DNA of 64,000 bases from VYFG01 sp965221795 (GTDB taxonomy: Bacteria; Pseudomonadota; Gammaproteobacteria; Arenicellales; Poriferihabitantaceae): contig OZ244914.1 in NCBI GenBank assembly GCA_965221795.1, positions 1,612,001-1,676,000 on the forward strand, written 5' to 3'. Positions 1 through 9,034 of this stretch are shown piece by piece. A model generated the notes under the pieces. That model was not told the DNA's origin. It ran no database searches and worked only from the letters and a program-made list of their open reading frames with translations. Numbering within the stretch: the stretch's first letter is position 1; each line of letters opens with the position of its first letter. The position numbers and the translations under genes were made by a program.

Positions 1-4
1 TATG

Positions 5-20
5 GAATGTTATAACATTC
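5..20. repeat. 16-bp perfect palindrome followed by T run
   Basis: GAATGTTATAACATTC is its own reverse complement and is followed by six T. It lies about 90 bases beyond the stop of glpE, so it could be a weak AT-rich terminator or an operator of a gene outside the window. The window edge prevents a decision. Confidence 0.3.
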
Positions 21-109
21 TTTTTTCTACTTCGCAAGAGTGTCGATATTGGAGGAGGTCTGCGGTGCGAAAGGGGGCCTACGGGCCGCTGGAGGGGAGG
101 GTTTACGGT

Positions 110-433
110 TTACCGACCCGAGCTCTCTTCTGGGTGGCGAGCCAACCGCCACTCGGCAAATCCACCATCCAAGCTGTAGCAGCGTCGCAATCCTTGTTCA
201 GCGAGAAATTGGGCAGCACCCTGACTGGAGTGACCATGATAGCAACATACGATGACCGGAACCGACGGATCTGCGGTAGCCAGGAAGTCTGCCACATTCC
301 GGGAGTCCAGACGGCGGGCCCCGACGATATGCCCGGAAGCAAAGGACGCCGGGTCCCGGATATCCACGACCGTCGCCTGTTCCTCATGGATCAAGCCAAG
401 GGCGGCAATCCGATCAATACACTGGTAGTTCAT
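110..433 (-). CDS. glpE: Thiosulfate sulfurtransferase GlpE (single-domain rhodanese)
   Basis: A 107-residue protein, the usual size of the single-domain cytoplasmic rhodanese GlpE, which moves sulfane sulfur from thiosulfate to cyanide or to thiol acceptors such as thioredoxin. The active loop CYHGHSS (catalytic Cys64) closely matches the CYHGNSS loop of the GlpE family. An N-terminal VVDIRDPASF stretch and a C-terminal SLDGGFAEWR stretch are the other standard rhodanese signatures. It reads away from the AbiE pair and appears to be monocistronic here. GlpE is typical of gammaproteobacteria. The ATG start agrees with the N-terminus of homologues. Confidence 0.92.
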   Translation of the reverse strand: MNYQCIDRIAALGLIHEEQATVVDIRDPASFASGHIVGARRLDSRNVADFLATADPSVPVIVCCYHGHSSQGAAQFLAEQGLRRCYSLDGGFAEWRLARHPEESSGR

Positions 434-744
434 GGCATCCGAATCACAGAGGGCCGCTGCCGCAGGAAAATCGAAAAGGTATAGGCAATGGGAATATGAT
501 GTTGGTTTCAGAAAATATCGTCAGTCGTACGAGTGTCTCTGCGGTTGTTTGAAATATTGCTCTAATTCAGTAGATTATAATTTAAAGGAATTGACCCGGG
601 AAATCAGCAAAAAGATACCGAGCGGGTTAGAATTCCGTGCAATATGCGAGTCACTGTCAAACTCCGGTCTGACGCCGTCGCGGCATTGCTGACGGCCGTC
701 ATCCGTAGGGTGCTTTGGAACCAGGGCCAGGAATTAATTATGCA
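434..744. other. Intergenic region between glpE and abiEii
   Basis: Divergent intergenic region. Short open frames cross it but none has a recognisable product or a convincing ribosome-binding site. It should hold the promoter of glpE on the minus strand; no clear sigma70 hexamer pair was seen. Confidence 0.4.
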
Positions 745-780
745 TTCTTGTTATCGTTTACCAAAACAAGAAAGTATAAT
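745..780 (+). promoter_or_regulatory. Inverted repeat and -10 box before the AbiE toxin gene
   Basis: TTCTTGTT (745-752) and AACAAGAA (765-772) form an 8-bp inverted repeat with a 12-base spacer. A perfect TATAAT follows at 775-780. The toxin ATG at 787 lies six bases after the -10 box, about where transcription would start, so the message may be leaderless. AbiEi antitoxins are known to repress their operon by binding inverted repeats in the promoter, which fits this position. No good -35 was seen. Confidence 0.45.
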
Positions 781-786
781 TAGCTC

Positions 787-1566
787 ATGTACTCATACTC
801 AGACACCCAAGTCCGCGAAATCTTCCATTTCTGCTTTCTGCAGAGACTTCTTCGCGCCTCCGATCCTGGCCTCTATCTTCTCAAAGGCGGCGTCAATCTT
901 CGCTTTTTCTTCTTAAGTCCACGCTATTCCGAGGACATGGACCTGGATGTGATTGCGGGCAGTGTCGCAACGCTCAAGAAAAACGGCTACAAGATTCTCG
1001 AAGATGCCGCCTTCAGGCGGAGCCTCCGCACTTTTGGGATCGACGGTGTCGAGGTAAACGACCCGGGCAAAGCCAAGCACACGGAAACGACCCAGCGCTT
1101 TCGTTGCTCGCTAATAACACAAGCCGGTCAACGGTTGCCTACGAAAGTTGAATTTTCCCGCAGGGCCGAGACTGTGAATGCCGCAGCACCATTGGAAACA
1201 ATCAATACCGAGATTGCCCGTCAGTATCGACAGCTCACCTATCGGTGCCGCCATTATTCGGGGACCGCGGCTGTTGTGCAAAAGATCGAAGCGCTGGCGG
1301 GGCGTGCTTTGACTCAGGCCCGGGACGTCTTTGATCTCGGCATCCTTATGCAAGGTGGGCACCTTGATTTTGCTGCGAATTCAGGTGCACTTGTGGATGC
1401 CCCGGTGAGCGAAGCGGTGGAATGCCTGGCGGCCCTGGGCTGGGAAGACTTTGAAGGGCAGGTCGTAGAGTTCCTGGATCCAGCCAGTCGCGCCGAATTC
1501 GGCACCAGAGAGTCCTGGAACGATTTACATTCGTATGTATTCGAGGCGCTTGAAGCGCATGTTTGA
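787..1566 (+). CDS. abiEii: AbiEii-type nucleotidyltransferase toxin
   Basis: A 259-residue member of the AbiEii/AbiGii family (polymerase-beta-like nucleotidyltransferase fold), the toxin of type IV-like toxin-antitoxin and phage abortive-infection systems. The four family motifs are visible: KGG (33-35), the SEDMDLD metal-binding stretch (48-54), KVE (120-122) with K166 further on, and RDVFDL (179-184). Characterised relatives transfer nucleotides to tRNA acceptor ends or other targets and arrest growth. It overlaps the antitoxin gene, so the two are surely co-transcribed. Unusually, the toxin comes first; in typical abiE operons the antitoxin is upstream. Confidence 0.85.
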   Translation: MYSYSDTQVREIFHFCFLQRLLRASDPGLYLLKGGVNLRFFFLSPRYSEDMDLDVIAGSVATLKKNGYKILEDAAFRRSLRTFGIDGVEVNDPGKAKHTETTQRFRCSLITQAGQRLPTKVEFSRRAETVNAAAPLETINTEIARQYRQLTYRCRHYSGTAAVVQKIEALAGRALTQARDVFDLGILMQGGHLDFAANSGALVDAPVSEAVECLAALGWEDFEGQVVEFLDPASRAEFGTRESWNDLHSYVFEALEAHV

Positions 1567-2176
1567 AATCCTGAATCAACCAGACTTCGTCGTGTTCACG
1601 ACGAAGGATTTTGCGACGGCCAGCAACCTGAGCCTGTCCGCGGCATCGAACCGTCTGAGCCGTCTCGTTCAAGAAAGATTCCTCACTCGAGTAACACGAG
1701 GCGTGTGGGCCAACAAGAGTCATCCGCATTTTCAACCGTTGGGCTGCGTGCCATTTCTTCTGGGAAAGGAGCAGGGGTATGTATCGTTCCTCACAGCGCT
1801 GCATCTGCATGAAGTCATCTCGCAAATCCCCAGTGCCATCCAGGTCGCGACAACTGGCCACCCACATGTGCTCGATTCTCCAGTCGGACGCTTCGAGTTC
1901 CTGAGACTAAAGCCTGAATTGATGCGAGCCGGTATCGAGTGGAGTGAGACGCACCAGCCATACCTGATTGCGACGAAAGAAAAAGCACTGCTTGATGTTC
2001 TCTACATTTCGACTCGCAGGAGCAGACGTTTCCGGAAACTGCCGGAGCTGGATCTGACTGAAAGCGGATTCGATAGCGAGAAATTCCAGCAATTGTTCCG
2101 TAATTCTCGATACCCGCTACGCATCCAATCCGCGATGCAGACGCGCTGGCAACAATTGACCGGGGCAAAATCTTAA
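1559..2176 (+). CDS. abiEi: AbiEi-type antitoxin and transcriptional repressor
   Basis: A 205-residue protein with an N-terminal winged helix-turn-helix (roughly residues 5-55, pattern TTKDFATASNLSLSAASNRL) and a C-terminal AbiEi domain that contains the family's ATKEKALLDVLY stretch. AbiEi proteins neutralise AbiEii toxins and autorepress. The chosen ATG (1559) overlaps the toxin stop by 8 bases and is preceded by GAGG; an in-frame ATG at 1535 would add eight residues. The gene ends only 19 bases before the left end of the IS30 element, so the insertion just missed it. The pair looks intact. Confidence 0.8.
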   Translation: MFEILNQPDFVVFTTKDFATASNLSLSAASNRLSRLVQERFLTRVTRGVWANKSHPHFQPLGCVPFLLGKEQGYVSFLTALHLHEVISQIPSAIQVATTGHPHVLDSPVGRFEFLRLKPELMRAGIEWSETHQPYLIATKEKALLDVLYISTRRSRRFRKLPELDLTESGFDSEKFQQLFRNSRYPLRIQSAMQTRWQQLTGAKS

Positions 2177-2195
2177 GATGTACGCTTGTTCAATC

Positions 2196-3294
2196 TCCCC
2201 GGATCCAGTCCGAAGTGCAACCGCGCCGCGATCCCGGAATGAGGGCGTCGCCCGAAGGGAGGGATCGCGGCGGCGACCCAAAAATTCGCGCTTCGAGCGC
2301 TTCTTTTCGGCCACCGATGGCAGCCATCTCGACTGCCGGCGATCCTGACCGAAGCCATCGGCCAAGGCAAGGGCGCGCTCAGGACCTGGAGGCCGAGTGG
2401 AGCCGATCCGCCACCGCCCGTACCTGCGCGGGGGTCACCTGGCGGAAGTCCGTTCCTTTCGGGAAGTACGGGCGCACCCGGCCGTTGGGGTGCTCGTTCC
2501 GGCCCCGTTCCCAGGAAGGGTAGGGAGTAGCGAAGGAAAAGCCCGCATTGAGCTTCTGCGCAATCGCCCGGTGTCTCGCGAACTCCTGGCCATGGTCGGC
2601 GGTACCAGTGTGGCCCCGATTCCGAACCGGCCCCAGGCACCGGGTGATCGCCTCGGTGCCCTGCGGCGGCCGTCTTGCCTTCGACCCACTCCAGGAACCG
2701 GAACTTCGAGCCCCGGTCCACTGCCGACACCAAGGCACCCCGGGGCCTCGCTCCCATGATCGGTTCCCGCTCCCAGTCCCCGACCCGGCACAGCTCCTCA
2801 ACCACTGCCGGCCGCTCCGCAAGGTCCACCCGATCGGGAATGTGACCGCGTCCGGCAGAGCGGCCGCCGCGCCCGTTCGGCTTCTGGCCCCGACGTCGCC
2901 GGCACCGGCACAAGATCCCTCCGGCCTGCCGGTCGGCCCGTAGGTGCGGGTAGATCCACTCCTTCCCCGCCATCCCTTCGCCCTGCAACCGAACCCAGCC
3001 GGCGATCTGCTCCGGGCTCCAGCCTTCCTGCAACCGGTCCTCGACCACCGCCCAGCGCTCCGGCGTCATCTTCCGGGGAACCGCCGAAGCCTCCTGACGA
3101 CGGGCCGTCGCCTTGCCGTCGGCCTGCTGGTGCCGGTAGCCCCGCAGGCCGCGGTGGCGCGAGGTCTCCCGCGAGATCGTCCCGGGGTCCCGTCCGAGAT
3201 CGCGGGCCATCTCCGGTTTCGACCACCCCCGATGCAACCGGGCGTGAATCTGGCATCGTTCGGCATGGGTCAGGTGGTGGTAGCCTACGGGCAT
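2196..3294 (-). pseudogene. IS30-family transposase, frameshifted
   Basis: The N-terminal half is typical of IS30 transposases: YHHLTHAERCQI, a helix-turn-helix with RDPGTISRE, then LQEGWSPEQIAGW, and a catalytic-core stretch around GALVSAVDRGSKF. Near 2650 the reading shifts to another frame, which continues with TEAITRCLGPV, DHGQEFA and the NGRVRPYFPKGTDF motif typical of this family. Near 2385 this frame ends early and a third frame carries the last residues (VALRTG). At least two frame breaks therefore disrupt the gene; the reverse-strand open frames in this stretch are shadows. Confidence 0.75.
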
Positions 3295-3413
3295 GGCAAT
3301 CCTCCGTTGGTGAGAAACAGAGATGGTTAGCCATCATCTGGCCCGCTGCAAGCTACTTTTCAGCTCACCAGCCGCGGCTTACGGGGTGTTGCACCTCAAA
3401 CTGGAAACGGGGT
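2196..3413. mobile_element. IS30-family insertion sequence (decayed)
   Basis: About 1.2 kb, bounded by imperfect terminal inverted repeats of about 26 bases: 2196-2221 on the left and 3388-3413 on the right share the cores TCCAGT and GTGCAAC when one is reverse-complemented. It encloses a transposase gene of IS30 type on the minus strand. The element sits between abiEi and the aspartic protease gene. A clear target duplication was not identified. The frameshifted transposase means it is probably immobile unless helped in trans. Confidence 0.75.
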
Positions 3414-3497
3414 GCACAAAGCATGGGGAGGGGCAAGGTGTTTCCAGCCGGGGTCCCGAAGCGAATGCAGGAGTATACCTGAATCCGTTGCCCAGCA

Positions 3498-4244
3498 TCA
3501 GGAGGTCGGCACCCGAAGGCGGAGCTCCTCTCCCTGCTGTAGCAATTCCAATTCGCCCAGAAAGCTCATGCCCAGCAAAACGTCTTGCCCTCCCATATTA
3601 GGGTTGATGCTGGCCGGCACATTGGCAAGCTCAATATGCCCCAACCGAACACGTTCCAGCAACGCCGCATAGACAACCGTTTTGCCATTGGCCGTCCACG
3701 CCGTCATGGCCGGGCCTCTGTTGAGTCCAATAGCATCCGCAACCTCGCCGGGAATACTCACAAGCGTGGCACCGGTGTCCAGAAACAGCCGGACCGGATG
3801 ACCGTTGATTTCTCCCATAGCAACATAATGACCCCATGGATTCTGTTTCAGCACCACGGCATGGGCTCCACCCGCCAGCACCCGGGTCAGGTTTCCCCGG
3901 TTGGGGTTTTGCTGGAGATCAAGCAACCAGCCGAAAATGAAGGTCAAGCCTCCGAGAAACAACAGGCTGACCAGAATACCTCCGTATCGATGGAAGATGC
4001 CTCGTGCCAATTTCTGCAATCCTGGAAAATGGCCCGCGACTATACCGAACTTTGACCGCCAGTCCCATCGCTTCAGCCAACCTGTATCCCGCCTGCTGAG
4101 GACCACCCCAGAACTGGATTGGCTCGGTCTAACTGCTACCCCCTTCCCCTTGAGAATCCACTCAATTGAGATGACAATACCAAGACATTCCCTGCCGTCT
4201 TCTCCCAAGCGCATGCCGGACCACGCCTGCCAGATCAAATCCAT
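3498..4244 (-). CDS. Membrane-anchored retropepsin-like aspartic protease
   Basis: The C-terminal half is a single retroviral-type aspartyl protease domain (TIGR02281-like, clan AA): the catalytic LFLDTGAT (Asp156) is followed by the hydrophobic VLLGMSFL strand near the end. One transmembrane helix lies at about residues 89-108, so the catalytic domain probably faces the periplasm. Such proteins act as dimers; their substrates in bacteria are mostly unknown. The start is unresolved: the longest frame begins at 4244 and would overlap the opposite-strand methyltransferase start by two bases. The first ~50 residues are unlike a protein N-terminus, so a later GTG or TTG start around 4100-4150 is likely. 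Confidence 0.7.
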   Translation of the reverse strand: MDLIWQAWSGMRLGEDGRECLGIVISIEWILKGKGVAVRPSQSSSGVVLSRRDTGWLKRWDWRSKFGIVAGHFPGLQKLARGIFHRYGGILVSLLFLGGLTFIFGWLLDLQQNPNRGNLTRVLAGGAHAVVLKQNPWGHYVAMGEINGHPVRLFLDTGATLVSIPGEVADAIGLNRGPAMTAWTANGKTVVYAALLERVRLGHIELANVPASINPNMGGQDVLLGMSFLGELELLQQGEELRLRVPTS

Positions 4245-5046
4245 GAAGCTCTACACACATATTGAGCGGATTCGCAACGACCTGGCGGAACTTGGCAAGG
4301 GCCCGTCCGACCCTCTGCAAGCTGCGGAAATCAGTGCGTTCGACCAGTTGCACTACCACGGCACCCTGGCAGTGGACGCCGCCATTACTCGGACCGGCCT
4401 GCAGGCCGGCTCCCGGGTTCTGGAAATCGGCTCCGGGCTGGGTGGACCCGCCCGGCACATGGCCAGCTGTGCCGGGGCGCAGATTCTGGCACTGGAGTTG
4501 CAGGCCGACCAACATCAACTGGCGGCGGAATTGACTGCACGCTGTGGCCTGGACTCGTTGGTGCAGCATATCTGTGGAGACTTCCTGGCCTTCGAGTGGA
4601 GTGGCCCCAGATTTGATACCATTGTGAGTTGGCTGGCAATTTTTCATATCGCGGACCGCAAGGCCTTGCTGGATCGTTCCAGGGAGCTTCTGGGTCGCAA
4701 CGGGCTGTTTTTCGCCGAAGACCTGTATTGTCGCCGACCCATGGACCCGGAAGCCCGGGCCGAGTTGGCCCATGGCATGTATGCAGCTTACCTGCCGGAC
4801 CCGGAACGCTACCAACAGGACTTTCGGGATGCGGGCTTCGACATCCTGGCCTTTGAGGATATGTCTGATGACTGGACCGCTTTCACCAGTGATCGACTGA
4901 CAGATCATCGTGCCCGCCGGGACCGTCATGTCCGCGTGCATGGCGAGCCCATCTTTCAGGCACTGGAAACATTCTATGATCTGGTGAACCGCCATTTCCG
5001 TTCTGGCAACCTGGGCGGTGTCCGTATCCTCGCGCGCAGCCGCTGA
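4243..5046 (+). CDS. Class I SAM-dependent methyltransferase, sarcosine/dimethylglycine or phosphoethanolamine methyltransferase-like
   Basis: A 267-residue Rossmann-fold methyltransferase. Motif I VLEIGSGLGG (59-68) binds S-adenosylmethionine, and the preceding FDQLHYHGT stretch is shared with small-amine N-methyltransferases such as sarcosine/dimethylglycine and phosphoethanolamine methyltransferases. A later HVRVHGEPIF stretch belongs to the same subfamily. The ATG at 4243 was chosen because upstream codons in frame do not resemble family members and overlap the protease gene. It lies 51 bases before an ABC importer operon, so its substrate may be what that importer brings in (inference). 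The exact acceptor cannot be read from sequence. Confidence 0.7.
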   Translation: MKLYTHIERIRNDLAELGKGPSDPLQAAEISAFDQLHYHGTLAVDAAITRTGLQAGSRVLEIGSGLGGPARHMASCAGAQILALELQADQHQLAAELTARCGLDSLVQHICGDFLAFEWSGPRFDTIVSWLAIFHIADRKALLDRSRELLGRNGLFFAEDLYCRRPMDPEARAELAHGMYAAYLPDPERYQQDFRDAGFDILAFEDMSDDWTAFTSDRLTDHRARRDRHVRVHGEPIFQALETFYDLVNRHFRSGNLGGVRILARSR

Positions 5047-5097
5047 CTCCACCCCGTGGGAAAAGCTGCCACATCCATCTCAATAGAGGAAACTTCC

Positions 5098-6402
5098 ATG
5101 AGCAAATACCACCGTGAGAATAGCCCAAACCCCGGACGCCGCCGGGCTATCCATACCCTGGGCGCGACGGCCGGGGCTGGCGTGGTCACAAGCCTCGCCC
5201 CCACCCTGTTTCCCCGGGCCTATGCGCAGTCAATGCCCATTCGGGTCGGTGGCCAGTTTCACCGTACCGGAATTGGCGCTTCCTATGGTCGCTGGTACGA
5301 ACGGACCGCCGCCGCTGCCGTCCGGCTGATCAATGAAGAGGGGGGGATTAATGGGCGCCCTCTGGAACTGGTGGTCGAAGACGACGGTACCGACCCCAAG
5401 CGCGGTGCCGAAGTGATCGAGAAGTTTGCCACTCAACACCAAGTGGACGTAGCCTATGGCACCTTGTTCTCTCATGTGGTGAACGGCTCCGCACCCCGGG
5501 CCGGAGAGCTCAAGCTCCCCTATCTGGTCGTCTCGGAAGGCTATCATGTGGCTTCGGGCAAGCTCAATCGCTATGTATTCCAGCCAGGCATCACTGATGT
5601 CCGCTCCCAGGTCATCTCCATGGCCCCTTGGGTCGCCGCTAACCTAGGCAGGAAAGTGACCATGATCTTCCCGGATTATGCCTTCGGCCATGATCACCGG
5701 GATTACTTTTCCCAGGCGTTCGCCGCCCAAGGCGGTGATGTGCTGGAGCAAATCGCCATTCCACCGACGGAAACCTCGTTCACTCGGTACCTGCCCCGGA
5801 TTCCCCGGGATACCGAAGTGCTGTACCATGTCATGGTCGGACCCGGTGTGCTCACGTTCGTCAAGGAACTGGGGGAGCATTTCGGCCGCCAGCGGCCGGA
5901 AATCTTCGGTTTTATTGACTCCCTGGAAGCGATAGACTTGGCCACGCCGCAATTGGAATTCCTTGAAGGCTCCCATTTTTGGGAAGGCTTCCCGCGCTAC
6001 GCCCAGCCCAACCAGACGGAGCACGACCGGTTCTACCGGACGGCGGTGGGCGTGGATGACCACGGTGCCAGCCGTACGGACCCCAAAGATATCTCCACCT
6101 ACGCACACATGTTCGGCTGCTGGGAAACCCTGTTCATCATTCGGCAAGCCATGGAAGCCTGTGACTACCGTGATGCGGCCGACCGACCGCGGTTTGTGGA
6201 GGCAATGGAGGCGATGGAAATCTTTCCGGAAGGAAGGAATCACCCCCAGGGGAACAAAATCTTCGATGCCCGTATTCATCAGTGCTTCGGCCATCAGTAC
6301 ATTTCCCGAATGCAGGACAGGCGACTGAAAGTCGTCCATCGAACTCGCATTGAAGATGGCCTTTACGAGGCCGAAGCAGATTACACCACCCGGACACTGT
6401 AG
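5098..6402 (+). CDS. Tat-exported substrate-binding protein of an amino acid/amide ABC importer (HAAT family)
   Basis: A 434-residue periplasmic binding protein of the LivJ/FmdD/UrtA type. The N-terminus has a twin-arginine signal (GRRRAIHTLGATAGAG, then a cleavage region ending in AYA). The mature start IRVGGQFHRTG and the stretch LVVEDDGTDPKRGAEV are family signatures. The ATG at 5098 follows GAGGAAA; upstream in-frame codons lack a signal peptide. It heads an operon with two permeases and two ATPases. The ligand could be a branched-chain amino acid, urea, short amide or another small acid; sequence alone does not decide. Tat export suggests folding or cofactor binding before secretion. Confidence 0.85.
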   Translation: MSKYHRENSPNPGRRRAIHTLGATAGAGVVTSLAPTLFPRAYAQSMPIRVGGQFHRTGIGASYGRWYERTAAAAVRLINEEGGINGRPLELVVEDDGTDPKRGAEVIEKFATQHQVDVAYGTLFSHVVNGSAPRAGELKLPYLVVSEGYHVASGKLNRYVFQPGITDVRSQVISMAPWVAANLGRKVTMIFPDYAFGHDHRDYFSQAFAAQGGDVLEQIAIPPTETSFTRYLPRIPRDTEVLYHVMVGPGVLTFVKELGEHFGRQRPEIFGFIDSLEAIDLATPQLEFLEGSHFWEGFPRYAQPNQTEHDRFYRTAVGVDDHGASRTDPKDISTYAHMFGCWETLFIIRQAMEACDYRDAADRPRFVEAMEAMEIFPEGRNHPQGNKIFDARIHQCFGHQYISRMQDRRLKVVHRTRIEDGLYEAEADYTTRTL

Positions 6403-6474
6403 CCCCGGCCAGCTATCCGGCAGCACCGTACAACCCTCTGTCGACAGGCCTTCCCGGGTCCCGGTTTTTCCTGC

Positions 6475-7359
6475 ATGGATTTCGGTCCGTTTTTCTTGCT
6501 GGCTGCCCTGGAGGGCCTGGTGCAGGCCGCGGTGCTCTGTCTCACGGCCCTCGGCCTGTCGCTGGTCTTCGGCGTCATGCGGGTGGTCAATGTCGCCCAT
6601 GGCGAGTTTTTCATGCTTGGTGCGGTGCTGGCCTGGTGGGTGACCACCTGGTTGCCCGATCAGCCGGCCTGGGGATTTGCCCTGGCGCTCCTATTGGCCC
6701 CCTTGCTGGTGGGTGCCGTGGCCTGGGCCGGGGAACGACTGGTGCTGAAACAGGTCTCCTACGACCCCGAAGCGACTATCGTGGCGACGATTGGCATGCT
6801 CTATATCTTCCAACAGGCCACGCTGCTGACCTTTGGGCCCGATGCCCGGGCCGTGAATCCCCCGTTCTATTTCCGGGTCGATTTTCCGTGGTTCGGATAT
6901 TCCGGGTACAAGCTGTGTGTCATCCTCGCGGCTATCGCTCTGCTGCTGGCTGTCTGGTTTCTCCTGACCCGCACCCGCCTGGGATTAGTCATGCGGGCCA
7001 CCCGATTCGACCGGGAAACGGCAGAGAACTTCGGCATCGCGGTAGACCGGGTCTATGCCATGGTATTCGCCCTCGGGGCCGCCTTGGCCGCGGTCGGGGC
7101 CGTGTTAGTGGTACCGGTCCACCAAGCCCACTATCTGATGGGCAGTGACCCCCTTCTGCTGTCCTTCATCGTGGTCATTATCGGCGGCCTTGGCAGCCTT
7201 CGGGGAACTCTGGTGGCTGCCCTACTGATTGGGCTTTGTGATGGCATCATTTCGGTGTTTTTTTCCCCCACCCTGGCCAAAATGATTTCTACCCTGGCCG
7301 TAGCACTGGTGCTGGTCTTCCGTCCCCAGGGCCTATTCGGGGTCCGACCGCAGCCCTGA
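6475..7359 (+). CDS. livH: ABC importer permease, LivH type
   Basis: A 294-residue polytopic inner-membrane protein with the LivH-family start (GLVQAAVLCLTALGLSLVFG, then VVNVAHGEFFMLGAV) and about eight transmembrane segments. The cytoplasmic stretch RATRFDRETAENFGI matches the coupling-loop region of this family. It forms the pore together with the LivM-type protein encoded two bases downstream of its stop. Second gene of the importer operon. Confidence 0.85.
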   Translation: MDFGPFFLLAALEGLVQAAVLCLTALGLSLVFGVMRVVNVAHGEFFMLGAVLAWWVTTWLPDQPAWGFALALLLAPLLVGAVAWAGERLVLKQVSYDPEATIVATIGMLYIFQQATLLTFGPDARAVNPPFYFRVDFPWFGYSGYKLCVILAAIALLLAVWFLLTRTRLGLVMRATRFDRETAENFGIAVDRVYAMVFALGAALAAVGAVLVVPVHQAHYLMGSDPLLLSFIVVIIGGLGSLRGTLVAALLIGLCDGIISVFFSPTLAKMISTLAVALVLVFRPQGLFGVRPQP

Positions 7360-7361
7360 TC

Positions 7362-8318
7362 ATGCCAAATCGGTTGCACTCCTTTCTCTTCCACGGCACC
7401 CTATTGGCTGGCCTGTTCGGACTGCAGTTCCTCTTACCAGAATACCACCATCTGATGGTCACCCGAATCCTGTTGCTGGCCGTATTTGCCATGGGCTTCA
7501 ACCTGCTGTTCGGATATACCGGTCTACTGAGTCTCGGCCATGCCATGTTCTTTACCGCTGGCATGTATGGTGCCGGACTGTCCGCCTACCATCTGGCTTG
7601 GCCGGTCCCCATGGCCATGCTGTTCGGCATCGTGTGTGGTGCAGTTCTGTCCCTGCTGGTGGGTCTCGTGGCACTTCGGACAACCGGCGTCGCATTCATG
7701 ATTGTGACCCTGATGTTTTCCCAGATCGCCTACTTGGCCATCGTGTATTTCACTCCCTGGACCCGGGGCGATGAGGGCTTGGTCTTGCCCCCAGCCGCTC
7801 GCAGCTTTGAATGGCTGGGCCGGCAATGGCTACTGACGGACCCGACCACTCGCTATAACCTGGCACTGGCGATGCTGGCATTGGCCATGGCCTGTGTGCT
7901 GTGGGTAGTGCAACGGCCTTTCGGCCGGATCCTGATCGCCATTCGTGAAAACGAGGATCGGACCCGAATGCTGGGTCACAACCCCTTTCTGCAAAAACTC
8001 AAGGCTCTGGTCCTGTCCGGGACCCTGTCCGCCATGGCCGGCGCGGCCTGGGCACTGATGTTCGCCTATATTGGGGCCTCCTTTGCCACCATCCAGTATT
8101 CGATCGACCCACTGCTCTATTCCTTGCTGGGCGGTGCGGGAACGGTGGCGGGACCGTTGCTGGGATCTTTTTTCATGTTCTATTTGGTCGATACCGTCAG
8201 TGGCTATACTGAGGCCTACCTCCTCGTAACTGGGGTGGTACTGCTGTTTCTGGTGCTATTCTTCCCCCATGGAATACTGGGACAGGTACGGAAACGCTGG
8301 CTGGAGTGGCTGCCATGA
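7362..8318 (+). CDS. livM: ABC importer permease, LivM type
   Basis: A 318-residue permease. Family signatures are FNLLFGYTGLLSLGHAMFF near residue 50 and the coupling helix IRENEDRTRMLGHNPF near residue 195. Around nine transmembrane segments are seen. The start is two bases after the livH stop and the last codon overlaps the ATG of the next gene, so the genes are translationally coupled. It pairs with the LivH-type permease. Confidence 0.85.
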   Translation: MPNRLHSFLFHGTLLAGLFGLQFLLPEYHHLMVTRILLLAVFAMGFNLLFGYTGLLSLGHAMFFTAGMYGAGLSAYHLAWPVPMAMLFGIVCGAVLSLLVGLVALRTTGVAFMIVTLMFSQIAYLAIVYFTPWTRGDEGLVLPPAARSFEWLGRQWLLTDPTTRYNLALAMLALAMACVLWVVQRPFGRILIAIRENEDRTRMLGHNPFLQKLKALVLSGTLSAMAGAAWALMFAYIGASFATIQYSIDPLLYSLLGGAGTVAGPLLGSFFMFYLVDTVSGYTEAYLLVTGVVLLFLVLFFPHGILGQVRKRWLEWLP

Positions 8319-9034
8319 ATCTGCTTCAGGCCGAAAACATCAGCCGCTATTTTGGCGGATTGGCGGCCGTGGTTGGGGTCGATTTTTGCCTCGAAGGTCG
8401 TGGAATCCACGCCATCATCGGCCCCAATGGGGCCGGGAAAACCACCTTCGTCAGCCTGCTCTGCGGACGCCTGCCCTGCTCCACAGGCACGATCCGGTTC
8501 CATGGCGAAGAGATCACCACCTTGCCGGCATGGCAACGGGTACGACGAGGGATTGCCTACACATTCCAGATTACCAGCATCTACCCCCGACTCCGTGTCC
8601 GGGAAAACATCGCCATTGCGGTTCTGGGCCGGATTCCCCAGCATGGTGGCCTGGCGCACCGGGTCGCCGACATTCTGGCACAAATCGGCCTGTCCGAGCA
8701 AGCGGACGAGGTCGCCGGCAACCTGCCCTATGGCCATCAGCGCCTGCTGGAGGTCGGCATGGGGCTGGCCCTGACCCCCCGCCTGCTGATCCTGGATGAA
8801 CCCACTCAGGGCCTGTCGGATCCCGAGATTGGCGACTTTTCTACCCTGTTAACCCGCATCGGCCAAGATGCCACTGTGCTCCTGATCGAGCATAACATGC
8901 AAGTGGTCATGGGTCTTGCCCAGCAGATTACCGTGTTTGACCAGGGCCAGGTTCTGGCCCGTGGCACGCCGGCCGAAATCCGTTCCAATACCGCTGTGCA
9001 AAACGCCTATCTTGGGACGGCAAGAGTATCATGA
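8315..9034 (+). CDS. livG: ABC importer ATPase, LivG type
   Basis: A 239-residue ATPase that starts at an ATGA overlap with livM. It has Walker A GPNGAGKTT, a LivG-type signature region (LPYGHQRLLEVGMGL), Walker B LLILDEPTQGL and a switch His in LLIEHNM. It energises import with the LivF-type partner. A start nine bases upstream is possible but the overlap favours 8315. Confidence 0.85.
   Translation: MNLLQAENISRYFGGLAAVVGVDFCLEGRGIHAIIGPNGAGKTTFVSLLCGRLPCSTGTIRFHGEEITTLPAWQRVRRGIAYTFQITSIYPRLRVRENIAIAVLGRIPQHGGLAHRVADILAQIGLSEQADEVAGNLPYGHQRLLEVGMGLALTPRLLILDEPTQGLSDPEIGDFSTLLTRIGQDATVLLIEHNMQVVMGLAQQITVFDQGQVLARGTPAEIRSNTAVQNAYLGTARVS

Noticed and set aside
5644..6600. 318-codon minus-strand open frame over the binding-protein gene
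   Set aside because: Antisense to a clear periplasmic binding protein and without any recognisable motif.
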